Source of the DNA: Sporosarcina sp.
GTDB lineage: Bacteria; Bacillota; Bacilli; Bacillales_A; Planococcaceae
Direction of reading: 5' to 3'
Length of the DNA: 37,719 nt
Assembly (NCBI GenBank): GCA_029257435.1
Contig: JARIBI010000116.1
Coordinates: forward strand, 1 to 37,719
In this document: in pieces, positions 28,201 to 37,194 of the stretch
How positions within the stretch are numbered: position 1 is the first letter of the stretch
Layout of the letters: every line of letters starts with the position of its first letter
Made by a program: the position numbers and the translations under genes
The notes under the pieces: model-generated
Seen by the model: only the letters and a program-made list of their open reading frames with translations
Databases searched by the model: none
What the model was told of the DNA's origin: nothing

Positions 28201-28326
28201 GTTGTTTGGAGCGAAAGACGGCGACTCTGGAGGGATCAGCGAAGATTGAAGACCCCGCAGGCGCGAAGCGATGAGGAGGCTGGAATCGAGCCCCTCGGAA
28301 AGCGTCCGTCTGAAGCGGAAAACAAC
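28201..28326 (+). repeat. Bacillales-type structured intergenic repeat
   Basis: A 126-base element between flgE and flbD, bounded by GTTGTTT (28201-28207) and AAACAAC (28320-28326). A second pair, AGACGG (28216-28221) and CCGTCT (28306-28311), is separated from the outer pair by symmetric 8-base strands GGAGCGAA and GAAGCGGA. These could form a G-C/C-G core with G-A pairs. An inner hairpin GAGGAGGCT (28273-28281) with AGCCCCTC follows. Motifs such as GAAGACCCCGCAGG and GGAAAGCGTCCGTC are, to my knowledge, typical of a high-copy repeat in Bacillales chromosomes. No ORF or T run is present. Confidence 0.6.
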
Positions 28327-28368
28327 GACTGTAGCTTACCTAATCGCACCACATAATCTGCTCGTTAA

Positions 28369-28410
28369 AGGAGGGTCGGGCCGGCTCTTGTGCCTGGCCC
28401 TTTACATATG
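28369..28410 (+). promoter_or_regulatory. SD and start codon of flbD separated by a hairpin
   Basis: A strong SD, AGGAGGG (28369-28375), is 32 bases from the ATG at 28408. In between, GGGCCGGC (28378-28385) pairs with GCCTGGCCC (28392-28400, one bulged T). If the hairpin is looped out, 2 plus 7 bases remain, an ideal spacing. Confidence 0.55.
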
Positions 28411-28629
28411 ATTCAATTGACACGCTTAAACGGAGCTGCATTCCAGTTAAATGCACTCTACATAGAAAAAGTAGAATCGTTTCCCGATACCACCATCACG
28501 TTGACGACGGGGACGAAATATGTCGTTCTCGATCCAATCGATACGGTGAACGAACGAATCCTAACCTTCTATCAATCTGTTCAACTGCTGTCGAACCCAC
28601 ATTTGCGAGGTGAAGAAGATGAAGAATAA
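28408..28629 (+). CDS. swrD: FlbD/SwrD family motility protein
   Basis: A 73-aa protein of the FlbD family; the B. subtilis counterpart SwrD supports motor power and swarming. It starts MIQLTRLNGAAFQLNALYIE and has VESFPDTTITLTTGTKYVV, the family signature. Start ATG 28408 agrees with homologues; a GTG at 28390 in the same frame lies in a hairpin loop. Overlaps fliL by 11 bases. Confidence 0.88.
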   Translation: MIQLTRLNGAAFQLNALYIEKVESFPDTTITLTTGTKYVVLDPIDTVNERILTFYQSVQLLSNPHLRGEEDEE

Positions 28630-29047
28630 AGTATTAACCGTCTCTTTAATTATTTTGGTTTGTATCACGCTCGTTGGTGTTGTGGGACTGATCCTCATGC
28701 TGCAGCTGAACAAAGGCGAAGCTAAAGATAAAGAACCGTCCATTGATGAAATTCTCGAATCCTCTGTAGACGTTCCTGAAATCACAACCAATTTAAGCGG
28801 ACGTCAATTTATCCGGATTTCACTTAAAATCCAAACCAGCAATAAAAAAGCAGCTGAGGAACTTACGAAACGTGATTTCCAAGTGAATAACATCGTCATC
28901 CAGGAACTGTCCGAGAAGACAGCGAAAGACTTCGAAGGAAAAACAGGGAAGCAATCGTTTGAAGACGCCATAAAAGCTCAATTGAACCCACTGATGAAAG
29001 AAGGGAAGATTGAGAAAGTTTATATCGTTTCTTATATTATTCAATAA
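28619..29047 (+). CDS. fliL: flagellar basal body-associated protein FliL
   Basis: Inner-membrane protein that surrounds the stator. 142 aa with one N-terminal transmembrane helix (about 5-28) and a periplasmic domain ending EDAIKAQLNPLMKEGKIEKVYI. ATG 28619 follows GAGGTGA (28607-28613); GTG 28610 is possible. Confidence 0.92.
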   Translation: MKNKVLTVSLIILVCITLVGVVGLILMLQLNKGEAKDKEPSIDEILESSVDVPEITTNLSGRQFIRISLKIQTSNKKAAEELTKRDFQVNNIVIQELSEKTAKDFEGKTGKQSFEDAIKAQLNPLMKEGKIEKVYIVSYIIQ

Positions 29048-29084
29048 TCGTTCAACCAATTTAGAGTGAAAAGGAGGTGGCCTA

Positions 29085-30086
29085 ATGTCGGGAGATATTT
29101 TATCTCAAAATGAGATAGACGCACTGCTGTCCGCCATTTCAACAGGGGAAATGACTGCGGACGAAATTAAAAAAGAAGACGAAACGAAGAAAGTGAAGGT
29201 CTATGACTTTAAGCGCGCATTGCGGTTTTCAAAAGACCAAATCCGCAGTTTGACGAGAATTCATGAAAACTTCGCTCGACTGCTTACTACTTATTTTTCA
29301 GCAAAATTACGTACGTATATTCAAATTAATGTAGCATCCGTTGACCAAATTCCATTCGAGGAATTCATTCGGTCCATCCCGAACATGACGCTCCTCAATA
29401 TTTTTGAAGTCCCGCCGCTAGAAGGCAACATTATCATGGAAGTCAATCCGAATGTCGCGTATTCCATGCTGGAGCGGCTGATGGGCGGATATGGTGAGAG
29501 TTCAGGCAAAATTGATAACATGACTGAAATTGAAACAAAAATTCTGACAGGATTGTTTGAACGATCCTTTGACAACTTGCGGGAAGCATGGGCAAATATC
29601 GCGGACATCGACCCGTTTCTTGCGGAGATGGAAGTGAATCCACAATTTCTGCAGATGATTTCACCAAATGAGACGGTTGTCGTGATTTCCTTCAACATCG
29701 TTATTGGCGAATCCAGCGGAATGATCAACATTTGTATTCCTCACGTTGTGTTAGAGCCAATTGTGCCAAATCTTTCTGTCAGGTACTGGATGCAAACGAA
29801 TAAAAAAGAGCCGACACCTGAGCAAAGTGTTGTCTTAGAAAAAAGAATTAAAAAAGCAGATTTGCCAGTGGTTGCTAAACTGGGAGAAGGCTCTTTGACA
29901 GTTGAGGATTTACTGTATCTTCAACTAGGAGATGTTCTTCAACTGGATGCGGCTTATGATGCCCCGCTGACTATAGAAGTGAGTGGCATTCCAAAATTCA
30001 CTGCGCAACCAGGCCATTTAAGAAATCATATGGCTGTTCAAATACTAGATACCCTGATTGGAGGGGATGACGAAGATGATGAGTGA
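29085..30086 (+). CDS. fliM: flagellar motor switch protein FliM
   Basis: C-ring protein that binds phosphorylated CheY. The N-terminal CheY-binding peptide is GDILSQNEIDALLSAIS. The middle CheC-like domain contains IPFEEFIRSIPNMTLLNIFEV (split near residue 100) and MLERLMGG. The C-terminal SpoA domain follows. 333 aa, SD AAAGGAGGTG. Ends in a region overlapping the fliY start. Confidence 0.97.
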   Translation: MSGDILSQNEIDALLSAISTGEMTADEIKKEDETKKVKVYDFKRALRFSKDQIRSLTRIHENFARLLTTYFSAKLRTYIQINVASVDQIPFEEFIRSIPNMTLLNIFEVPPLEGNIIMEVNPNVAYSMLERLMGGYGESSGKIDNMTEIETKILTGLFERSFDNLREAWANIADIDPFLAEMEVNPQFLQMISPNETVVVISFNIVIGESSGMINICIPHVVLEPIVPNLSVRYWMQTNKKEPTPEQSVVLEKRIKKADLPVVAKLGEGSLTVEDLLYLQLGDVLQLDAAYDAPLTIEVSGIPKFTAQPGHLRNHMAVQILDTLIGGDDEDDE

Positions 30087-31266
30087 CAATATCCTTTCGC
30101 AGGAAGAAATAGAAGCTCTGTTACGTGGTGAGTCCATCGATACTGGAGCTGAAGCGGAGCCGGAGAAAACAGGTATTTCAACAGATGACTATCTGGATGA
30201 AATGGAGCAGGACGCCCTAGGAGAAATTGGCAATATTTCATTTGGAAGTTCAGCAACAGCGTTGTCTGGATTATTAGGTCAAAAAGTCGAAATTACGACA
30301 CCGACAATTTCAGTGATTGATCGGAATGACCTTGAGACAGAATTTGTTCATCCTTATGTAGCAGTAGGTGTTGAATACACAGTAGGATTAAGCGGAACAA
30401 ATTTACTCGTGATCAAACAAAGTGATGCAGCAATTATTGCGGATCTCATGCTTGGCGGGGACGGGCTTTCACCAAATGCAGACTTAGGGGAAATTCACTT
30501 AAGCGCTGTACAAGAAGCGATGAACCAAATGATGGGTTCGGCTGCGACATCCATGTCCACTGTATTCAACAAAAAAGTCGATATTTCACCACCGACAATC
30601 GAGTTATTAGACGTTCAAGAAGATAAAGGCACTGGCAGTATTCCACAAGAGGATTTACTGATTAGAGTTTCTTTCAACTTGAAAGTCGGAACACTCATTG
30701 ATTCGAATATTATGCAGCTATTCCCTCTAAGACTAGGGAAAGAGCTTGTATCTTCATTAGTAGGGGATGCAGCTGCAGAAGCGGCACCAACTGTTGCAGA
30801 ACCTGCACCGCAACAAGAACAGCGTCAAGAGGTTCAACAGCAACAACAACAACAATCTCCTGCACAGCAGTATAGTCAAGGAGAGCAGCATGCCCCTTAT
30901 AGTGAGCCGCAGTCATTACCGCCAAGACAGCAGCAAAACCAGCATGCGAATGTACAGCAAGCGCAGTTTGCAAGCTTTGAATCACCATCCCTAAGTCAAT
31001 CCGAAACGTCTAACTTAAATTTGCTTCTAGATATTCCGTTGAAAGTTACAGTTGAGCTGGGCCGCACGAAGCGATCTGTTAAGGAAATTTTAGAAATGTC
31101 GAGCGGTTCAATTATTGAACTCGACAAACTAGCAGGTGAGCCCGTTGACATTCTCGTAAACAACAGACACATTGCAAAAGGCGAAGTTGTTGTTATCGAT
31201 GAGAATTTTGGAGTTCGGATTACGGATATTTTAAGTCAAACAGAACGATTAAATAATTTACGATAA
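30076..31266 (+). CDS. fliY: flagellar motor switch phosphatase FliY
   Basis: C-ring protein of Firmicutes, fusing a CheC-like CheY-P phosphatase to a FliN-type SpoA domain. The N-terminal ILSQEEIEALLRGE is the CheY-binding peptide. Two phosphatase motifs, ALGEIGNISFGSSATAL and LSAVQEAMNQMMGSAATSM, are intact. A Gln-rich linker (about 235-310) includes a CAA-repeat tract. The C-terminal FliN part has DIPLKVTVELGRTKRSVKEIL. ATG 30076 is chosen, 9 bases after GGAGGGG; ATG 30079 and 30067 are alternatives. Overlaps fliM by 11 bases. Confidence 0.96.
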   Translation: MMSDNILSQEEIEALLRGESIDTGAEAEPEKTGISTDDYLDEMEQDALGEIGNISFGSSATALSGLLGQKVEITTPTISVIDRNDLETEFVHPYVAVGVEYTVGLSGTNLLVIKQSDAAIIADLMLGGDGLSPNADLGEIHLSAVQEAMNQMMGSAATSMSTVFNKKVDISPPTIELLDVQEDKGTGSIPQEDLLIRVSFNLKVGTLIDSNIMQLFPLRLGKELVSSLVGDAAAEAAPTVAEPAPQQEQRQEVQQQQQQQSPAQQYSQGEQHAPYSEPQSLPPRQQQNQHANVQQAQFASFESPSLSQSETSNLNLLLDIPLKVTVELGRTKRSVKEILEMSSGSIIELDKLAGEPVDILVNNRHIAKGEVVVIDENFGVRITDILSQTERLNNLR

Positions 31267-31284
31267 ACCTTGGAGGTCATGGAA

Positions 31285-31647
31285 ATGTCAAAACGTATTC
31301 TAATAGTGGACGATGCAGCATTTATGCGAATGATGGTAAAAGATATTTTATCAAAAAACAACTTTGAAGTAGTTGGAGAAGCTGCAGATGGTGCACAAGC
31401 AGTTGAAAAGTATTTCGAATTAAAACCAGATCTCGTAACAATGGATATTACCATGCCGGAAATGGACGGCATCGCAGCACTGAAGGCGATTAAAGAAAAA
31501 GATCCGAACGCGACAATCATCATGTGTTCAGCAATGGGACAGCAAGCAATGGTAATTGATGCAATTCAAGCAGGTGCAAAAGACTTCATTGTGAAGCCAT
31601 TCCAGGCAGACCGGGTTGTTGAAGCAATTGAAAAAGCACTTAGCTAA
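31285..31647 (+). CDS. cheY: chemotaxis response regulator CheY
   Basis: Single receiver domain, 120 aa, that when phosphorylated binds FliM/FliY to change motor rotation. Acidic pocket Asp9/Asp10, phospho-acceptor Asp54 (DITMPEMDG), Ser82 in the Thr/Ser switch position and Lys104 (VKPF). Start ATG 31285 behind TTGGAGGTC. Confidence 0.97.
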   Translation: MSKRILIVDDAAFMRMMVKDILSKNNFEVVGEAADGAQAVEKYFELKPDLVTMDITMPEMDGIAALKAIKEKDPNATIIMCSAMGQQAMVIDAIQAGAKDFIVKPFQADRVVEAIEKALS

Positions 31648-32329
31648 GATTCGAAAATATGCACTCGTAAGTATGTTGTTGCTCTTTGCTGTTGGCGTAT
31701 TTGCAAGTGCAGCGCCTTTGAATGTCCAGGCAGATACGGATTCATCAGTCACGGACTTTCTAGAGAAAAATAATAAAAAAGATGAAGTGCCTGCTGATAA
31801 AAGTAAGACGCCTGAAAAGTCGAACATGAATCAAGATGCTTCACCCGTTGGTTTAACTGCATGGGATTATATTAAAACTCTTTTAGCACTGGGTTTTGTT
31901 ATTGCTCTGATCTATGGAATGGTCAAATTTATCAACACCCGCAACCGTGTGACTCAACATGGCAAACTCATGCAAAATATGGGAGGCTTGTCACTTGGAC
32001 AGCAGAAGTCGGTTCAATTAGTGAAAATTGGTGAGCAATTCTTCCTGATTGGTGTTGGCGATGATGTACGACTGTTAAAAGAACTTTCGAATCCAGAGGA
32101 AATTGCTCAGCTTTCTGCCTATTACTCTGAAGAAGATGAAGTCCTTCAACAAAGTCTCGTAATGAAACTTGTAAACGGATTGAAAAATCGAAAGACCAAT
32201 CCTTATCAGAAACAAGAAGAACCAGACGATTTCGGAAACCTATTTAAAGATAAGCTGACTGAAATCGAGAACGAGAGGAAACGCCAGCTCAATAAGCTGA
32301 CGGAGAAGGAGCGCAATCGGAATGAATGA
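31616..32329 (+). CDS. fliO: flagellar biosynthesis protein FliO (FliZ of Bacillus)
   Basis: Assists assembly of the FliPQR export gate. A signal peptide-like N-terminus (KIRKYALVSMLLLFAVGVFASAA) is followed by an acidic linker. A transmembrane helix (WDYIKTLLALGFVIALIYGMV) and a cytoplasmic FliO domain (MQNMGGLSLGQQKSVQLVKIG, GDDVRLLKELS) follow. The start is uncertain: TTG 31616 or TTG 31628 lie inside cheY and keep the basic n-region, while ATG 31673 would remove it. None has a good SD, so translation is probably coupled to cheY. Confidence 0.85.
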   Translation: MLKQLKKHLAKIRKYALVSMLLLFAVGVFASAAPLNVQADTDSSVTDFLEKNNKKDEVPADKSKTPEKSNMNQDASPVGLTAWDYIKTLLALGFVIALIYGMVKFINTRNRVTQHGKLMQNMGGLSLGQQKSVQLVKIGEQFFLIGVGDDVRLLKELSNPEEIAQLSAYYSEEDEVLQQSLVMKLVNGLKNRKTNPYQKQEEPDDFGNLFKDKLTEIENERKRQLNKLTEKERNRNE

Positions 32330-32987
32330 CTTTATGCAATTTTTTTCGGATAGTGATCCGGGTGCAGTATCGACATCCGTAAAGATGCTTCTTCTATTGA
32401 CCGTTCTATCCCTAGCTCCAGCGATTCTGATCCTGATGACATCGTTCGCCAGGATCATTATTGTTTTATCGTTTGTTCGTTCTGCGTTGGCGACTCAGCA
32501 GATGCCGCCGAACCAAGTGCTGGTGGGACTTGCGTTATTCTTAACATTTTTCATTATGGCGCCTACGTTCCAGCAAGTGAACGATGAAGCATTGAAACCG
32601 TTGTTTGCAGAAGAAATCTCATTGGATGACGCTTATGAAAAAGCAAGTGTCCCTTTTAAAGAATTTATGGGCAAACATACACGTCAAAAAGATTTGGAAT
32701 TATTTTTAAGATATAACAATGCGGATCGACCCGAAACGATGAAAGATATACCATTGACGATGATGGTTCCTGCATTTGCATTAAGTGAAATAAAGACAGC
32801 CTTCCAGATGGGGTTCATGATCTTTATTCCATTTTTGGTCATTGACATGATTGTTGCCAGTATTCTTATGTCGATGGGTATGATGATGCTTCCGCCGGTC
32901 ATGATTTCACTGCCATTTAAAATCTTGTTATTTGTACTGGTAGACGGCTGGTACTTAATCGTTAAATCATTGCTGCAAAGCTTTTAG
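32322..32987 (+). CDS. fliP: flagellar type III export gate protein FliP
   Basis: Core membrane protein of the export gate, 221 aa. Membrane stretches LLLLTVLSLAPAILILMTSF, then IIIVLSFVRSALATQQMPPNQVL, MGFMIFIPFLVIDMIVASIL and ILLFVLVDGWYLIVKSL. FARIIIVLSFVR is the family signature. It overlaps the fliO stop by 8 bases. Confidence 0.97.
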   Translation: MNDFMQFFSDSDPGAVSTSVKMLLLLTVLSLAPAILILMTSFARIIIVLSFVRSALATQQMPPNQVLVGLALFLTFFIMAPTFQQVNDEALKPLFAEEISLDDAYEKASVPFKEFMGKHTRQKDLELFLRYNNADRPETMKDIPLTMMVPAFALSEIKTAFQMGFMIFIPFLVIDMIVASILMSMGMMMLPPVMISLPFKILLFVLVDGWYLIVKSLLQSF

Positions 32988-32999
32988 GAGGGGTTCAGT

Positions 33000-33269
33000 T
33001 TGACAAGTGAAATGATCATTGCAGTTGCCGAGCGATCGGTATGGGTGATTTTAATGACAGCAGGACCTCTTCTAATCGTTGCATTAGTGACCGGGTTAGC
33101 GGTAAGTATTTTTCAAGCAACAACTCAAATTCAAGAACAAACCCTTGCATTTGTACCTAAAATTGTTGCTGTGCTTGTCGCTATCGTCTTTTTTGGACCG
33201 TGGATGTTATCCAAAGTAACAGCGTATGCAGCTGATATTTTTGATAACTTGTCACGGTATATAGGGTAG
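33000..33269 (+). CDS. fliQ: flagellar export gate protein FliQ
   Basis: Two-helix membrane protein of the export gate, 89 aa, with ATTQIQEQTLAFVPKI as the family signature between the helices. Starts at TTG 33000 with AGGAGGGG upstream. Confidence 0.95.
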   Translation: MTSEMIIAVAERSVWVILMTAGPLLIVALVTGLAVSIFQATTQIQEQTLAFVPKIVAVLVAIVFFGPWMLSKVTAYAADIFDNLSRYIG

Positions 33270-33274
33270 CTCTA

Positions 33275-34051
33275 ATGGAAGCATTCATGCCGTTTGTTGC
33301 AACCTATTTATTAGTTTTGACCCGGATTTCCGCATTTTTTGTAACGCTGCCGTTATTTTCTTATCGAGCAATTCCTCCTGTAATGAGAATTGTATTTGCA
33401 GCGTTGCTTGCATGGGTGCTCGTATTTACATTGAATGTACCTGATCTTGAAATCAATGGAGCTTATATCATGCTCGTGCTTAAAGAAGCACTGATTGGAT
33501 TAACCATTGGGATTATTGCCTTCATCGTAATGGCGGCAATTCAAGTGGCAGGGGGTCTCATTGACTTTCAAATGGGATTCGCAATCGCTAACGTTATTGA
33601 TCCTCAAACGGGTACACAATCTCCTTTGATGGGACAGTTTTTCAATTCGTTAGCTCTGCTGTTGCTTCTTGCAGTGAATGGACATCACGTTTTACTGGAC
33701 GGAGTGTTTTATAGTTATCAGTTCCTTCCTATAGACCAGTTATGGCCATCATTCGGAAGTGAGCGAGTCGCTGAACACGTTTTAAAAACGATGGCTGCTG
33801 TATTCGGAATTTCCTTTCAAATGGCCATACCTATTGTCGCCACTTTGTTTCTTGTAGACTTAGCTCTTGGTATTACAGCTCGAACAGTGCCGCAGCTGAA
33901 CATTTTCGTTATTGGTTTCCCGATAAAAATCGGAGTGGGATTTCTTGTACTCTTCATCATGGGAGGCGTTATTGTAGCGATGATGCAAAAGATATTTGAA
34001 GTGATGGCGGTTAGTATGAGGGACTTAATGGTGTTGTTAGGAGGGGGATAA
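33275..34051 (+). CDS. fliR: flagellar export gate protein FliR
   Basis: Polytopic gate protein, 258 aa, with several hydrophobic helices. Family features include ISAFFVTLPLFSYRAIPP near the N-terminus and QVAGGLIDFQMGFAIANVIDP in the middle. Starts 5 bases after fliQ, ends 4 bases before flhB. Confidence 0.96.
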   Translation: MEAFMPFVATYLLVLTRISAFFVTLPLFSYRAIPPVMRIVFAALLAWVLVFTLNVPDLEINGAYIMLVLKEALIGLTIGIIAFIVMAAIQVAGGLIDFQMGFAIANVIDPQTGTQSPLMGQFFNSLALLLLLAVNGHHVLLDGVFYSYQFLPIDQLWPSFGSERVAEHVLKTMAAVFGISFQMAIPIVATLFLVDLALGITARTVPQLNIFVIGFPIKIGVGFLVLFIMGGVIVAMMQKIFEVMAVSMRDLMVLLGGG

Positions 34052-34055
34052 GTAC

Positions 34056-35135
34056 ATGTTGCGCTTGGATCTTCAATTTTTTGCGGGGGAGAAAACTGAA
34101 AAAGCCACACCGAAAAAACGAGAAGACTCTCGAAAAAAAGGTCAAGTCTTAAAGAGTCAAGACGTGACCAGCGCCATTGTACTGCTTTCAGTATTCCTTT
34201 TTTTGTTTTTTGCAGCAGGATTCATGAAAGATCGTTTTTATAAGTTTTTCAAGGAAACATTTCATACATACATAGCGATGGGGAAGTTAGACATCGATCA
34301 GACGATGATGATTTACATGGAAGTGATTAAGGAAATGGCATTCATCTTGCTTCCTGTCATGCTGATTGCGATGGTCGCAGCAATTGCTGGTAATCTGATA
34401 CAGTTCGGATTGTTATTTACCGGAGAACCATTAAAATTCGATTTAAAAAAGATAGATCCAATGAAAGGGCTAAAACGTATTTTTTCGATAAAAGCAATTG
34501 TTGAGTTGCTAAAATCGTTGTTAAAGATTTCGTTTATCGGCGGGGTCACATCGATTATTCTTTATTTAAATATTGATAAAGTATTGAATTTAGCTTTTAA
34601 AACACCGTCAGCGGTCATGAAGACAGTTGGTGAATTGGTTGCATTAATGGGAATAACGGCTTCTTTTGTCCTGTTGTTCATTTCCATACTCGACTTCCTC
34701 TACCAGAAATTTGACTACGAAAAAAACTTGAAGATGTCCAAACAGGATATCAAAGATGAATATAAAAATTCAGAGGGTGACCCGCTGATCAAATCCAAGA
34801 TCAAGCAGCGTCAGCGTGAAATGGCTATGCGAAGAATGATGCAAGAAGTTCCGCAAGCTGATGTAGTCATTACGAACCCGACACACTATGCAATCGCGAT
34901 AAAGTATACTGACGGAGAAATGGATGCTCCTATTGTTGTTGCTAAGGGAGTAGATTTCATTGCCCAGAAGATTAAACTGATTGCGAAGGAGAACGATATT
35001 GTGATGGTCGAAAATCGGCCGCTCGCCCGTGCTCTTTACTCAGATACCGAGATTGGGGATCGAATTCCTGATCAATTTTTTAAAGCAGTTGCTGAAGTAT
35101 TGGCGTATGTCTACCGGATTCAGCGCAAAATTTAA
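34056..35135 (+). CDS. flhB: flagellar export switch protein FlhB
   Basis: Membrane protein whose cytoplasmic part self-cleaves to switch export from hook to filament. 359 aa. The start LDLQFFAGEKTEKATPKK is conserved; four membrane helices follow. The self-cleavage motif NPTH is intact at 274-277. The C-terminal fragment after it is the closest relative in this window of YlqH. SD GGAGGGGG. Confidence 0.97.
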   Translation: MLRLDLQFFAGEKTEKATPKKREDSRKKGQVLKSQDVTSAIVLLSVFLFLFFAAGFMKDRFYKFFKETFHTYIAMGKLDIDQTMMIYMEVIKEMAFILLPVMLIAMVAAIAGNLIQFGLLFTGEPLKFDLKKIDPMKGLKRIFSIKAIVELLKSLLKISFIGGVTSIILYLNIDKVLNLAFKTPSAVMKTVGELVALMGITASFVLLFISILDFLYQKFDYEKNLKMSKQDIKDEYKNSEGDPLIKSKIKQRQREMAMRRMMQEVPQADVVITNPTHYAIAIKYTDGEMDAPIVVAKGVDFIAQKIKLIAKENDIVMVENRPLARALYSDTEIGDRIPDQFFKAVAEVLAYVYRIQRKI

Positions 35136-35160
35136 ATGAACAACAGAAAGTGGGGATGAC

Positions 35161-37194
35161 ATGCAGTTTAAAGATATCGGTGTACTCGCATCCGTAATTA
35201 TGATTGTTGCGATGCTTGTCATTCCTTTGCCTCACTGGTTACTCAGTTTCCTGATTATCATTAATATCACACTCGCTCTGTTAGTGCTTCTGACAGCTAT
35301 GAATATGCAAGAAGCTTTGCAGTTTTCAATCTTTCCTTCACTTCTCCTTTTACTCACACTTTTTCGTCTCGGTCTTAACGTATCAACTACCCGTGCGATT
35401 TTGAGTGATGGAAGTGCAGGTGGGGTCGTTGAAACGTTCGGTTCGTTCGTAACCGGCGGTAATGTCATAGTCGGACTTGTTGTATTCGTGATTTTGATTA
35501 TTATTCAATTTATCGTTATTACAAAAGGATCTGAGCGTGTTTCTGAAGTTGCCGCTCGATTTACATTGGATGCAATGCCAGGTAAGCAAATGAGTATTGA
35601 CGCAGATTTGAATGCAGGAATGATATCTGACACACAAGCACGAGAGCGTCGTGAAAAAGTTAGTAATGAGGCGGACTTTTATGGTGCTATGGATGGTGCT
35701 ACAAAGTTCGTTAAAGGAGATGCGATTGCTGGAATTATCATCGTTATGATCAACTTGCTCGTTGGTATGATCATCGGGGTTGTCCAGCTCGGTCTTCCAT
35801 TTGCAGAAGCTGCCTCTCAGTTTTCAAAACTGACGGTAGGTGACGGAATTGTATCTCAAATTCCAGCATTGCTCATTTCCACTGCAACTGGAATTGTGGT
35901 TACACGGGCTGCATCAGAAGGAAACTTAGGATCTGACATTACAAGTCAGTTACTCGGTCAGCCAAAGCTGTTATACGTAGCAGCGGTAACAATTCTCTTA
36001 CTGGGACTAGCAACACCTATAAATGACATTCTAACAATTCCAGTCGCAATTGCACTTGCTGTAAGTGCATTCATGATGTCACGACCTAAAGACGAGGATC
36101 CCGATGAGTTACTTGAACTTGAGGAAAGCGAACAGACAGAAGGCTTGAAAAGTCCGGAAAACGTGGTCAATCTATTGAATGTAGATCCGGTGGAGTTCGA
36201 ATTCGGCTATGGACTCATTCCTCTGGTCGATGCCTCCCAAGGCGGGGACTTACTCGATCGGGTAGTTATGATCAGAAGACAGCTTGCATTAGAACTCGGT
36301 CTGGTTATTCCAGTTGTTCGGATTCGTGACAACATTCAGCTCCAGCCGAATGAATACCGTATAAAAATTAAAGGCAGTGAAATGGCTAGAGGAGAGCTGC
36401 TGCTGGATCATTATTTAGCAATGAGTCCTGGCGGCGACGATTCTATACCAGGTATAGACACGGTAGAACCTTCTTTCGGCCTTCCTGCAAAGTGGATTAC
36501 CGAGGAAGTCAAAGAGGATGCAGAAATTATGGGGTATACCGTAGTCGATCCTCCAAGTGTTGTCTCTACCCATTTGACCGAAATCATTCGAGCAAATGCT
36601 GCAGATTTGATTGGTCGTCAAGAAACAAAGCAGCTGATCGATCATGTGCATGAGTCCTATCCGATTCTTGTGGATGAACTGACACCAACACCGCTTTCTG
36701 TCGGTGAGATTCAAAAAGTACTGGCTAAACTGTTAAGTGAGCATGTGTCTATTCGAAACTTGCCAATTATCTTTGAAACTCTGGCAGATTCTTCAAAGTA
36801 CACGGCTGACGTGGATCTGCTTACAGAGTATTCCAGACAGTCACTAGCCCGTCAAATAACTGAACAATACACACCTCAAGGACAAGCGTTAAAAGTCATG
36901 ACGGTTTCTGGAAAGGTTGAAAAACTGATTGCAGATAGTGTTCAGCAAACTGAGCAGGGAAATTATTTAACGATCGATCCTCAGAACTCACAAGCTATTC
37001 TAGAATCGATTGCGAGCGAAGTGGAACGCGTTGCACTGCTTGACCAATCGCCAGTTATTCTTTGTTCGCCTGCTGTCAGAATGTACTTGAGACAAATTAC
37101 GGAACGCTATTTCCCGCAAATCCCAATCTTGTCTTATAATGAGTTGGAAGCATCTGTGGAAGTACAGAGTGTAGGGGTGGTGGATGTCGCATGA
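35161..37194 (+). CDS. flhA: flagellar export protein FlhA
   Basis: Largest export-gate component; ion channel and docking platform. 677 aa. Membrane helices occupy about residues 5-310, with the family signature RFTLDAMPGKQMSIDADLN and the FHIPEP-type loop around 138-200. The soluble C-terminal half contains GYTVVDPPSVVSTHLTEII. Overlaps flhF by 4 bases. Confidence 0.98.
   Translation: MQFKDIGVLASVIMIVAMLVIPLPHWLLSFLIIINITLALLVLLTAMNMQEALQFSIFPSLLLLLTLFRLGLNVSTTRAILSDGSAGGVVETFGSFVTGGNVIVGLVVFVILIIIQFIVITKGSERVSEVAARFTLDAMPGKQMSIDADLNAGMISDTQARERREKVSNEADFYGAMDGATKFVKGDAIAGIIIVMINLLVGMIIGVVQLGLPFAEAASQFSKLTVGDGIVSQIPALLISTATGIVVTRAASEGNLGSDITSQLLGQPKLLYVAAVTILLLGLATPINDILTIPVAIALAVSAFMMSRPKDEDPDELLELEESEQTEGLKSPENVVNLLNVDPVEFEFGYGLIPLVDASQGGDLLDRVVMIRRQLALELGLVIPVVRIRDNIQLQPNEYRIKIKGSEMARGELLLDHYLAMSPGGDDSIPGIDTVEPSFGLPAKWITEEVKEDAEIMGYTVVDPPSVVSTHLTEIIRANAADLIGRQETKQLIDHVHESYPILVDELTPTPLSVGEIQKVLAKLLSEHVSIRNLPIIFETLADSSKYTADVDLLTEYSRQSLARQITEQYTPQGQALKVMTVSGKVEKLIADSVQQTEQGNYLTIDPQNSQAILESIASEVERVALLDQSPVILCSPAVRMYLRQITERYFPQIPILSYNELEASVEVQSVGVVDVA

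Noticed and set aside
28378..28404. Hairpin before flbD as an intrinsic terminator
   Set aside because: Only three T follow the stem, and termination here would cut off most of the flagellar operon; the SD-spacing explanation fits better.
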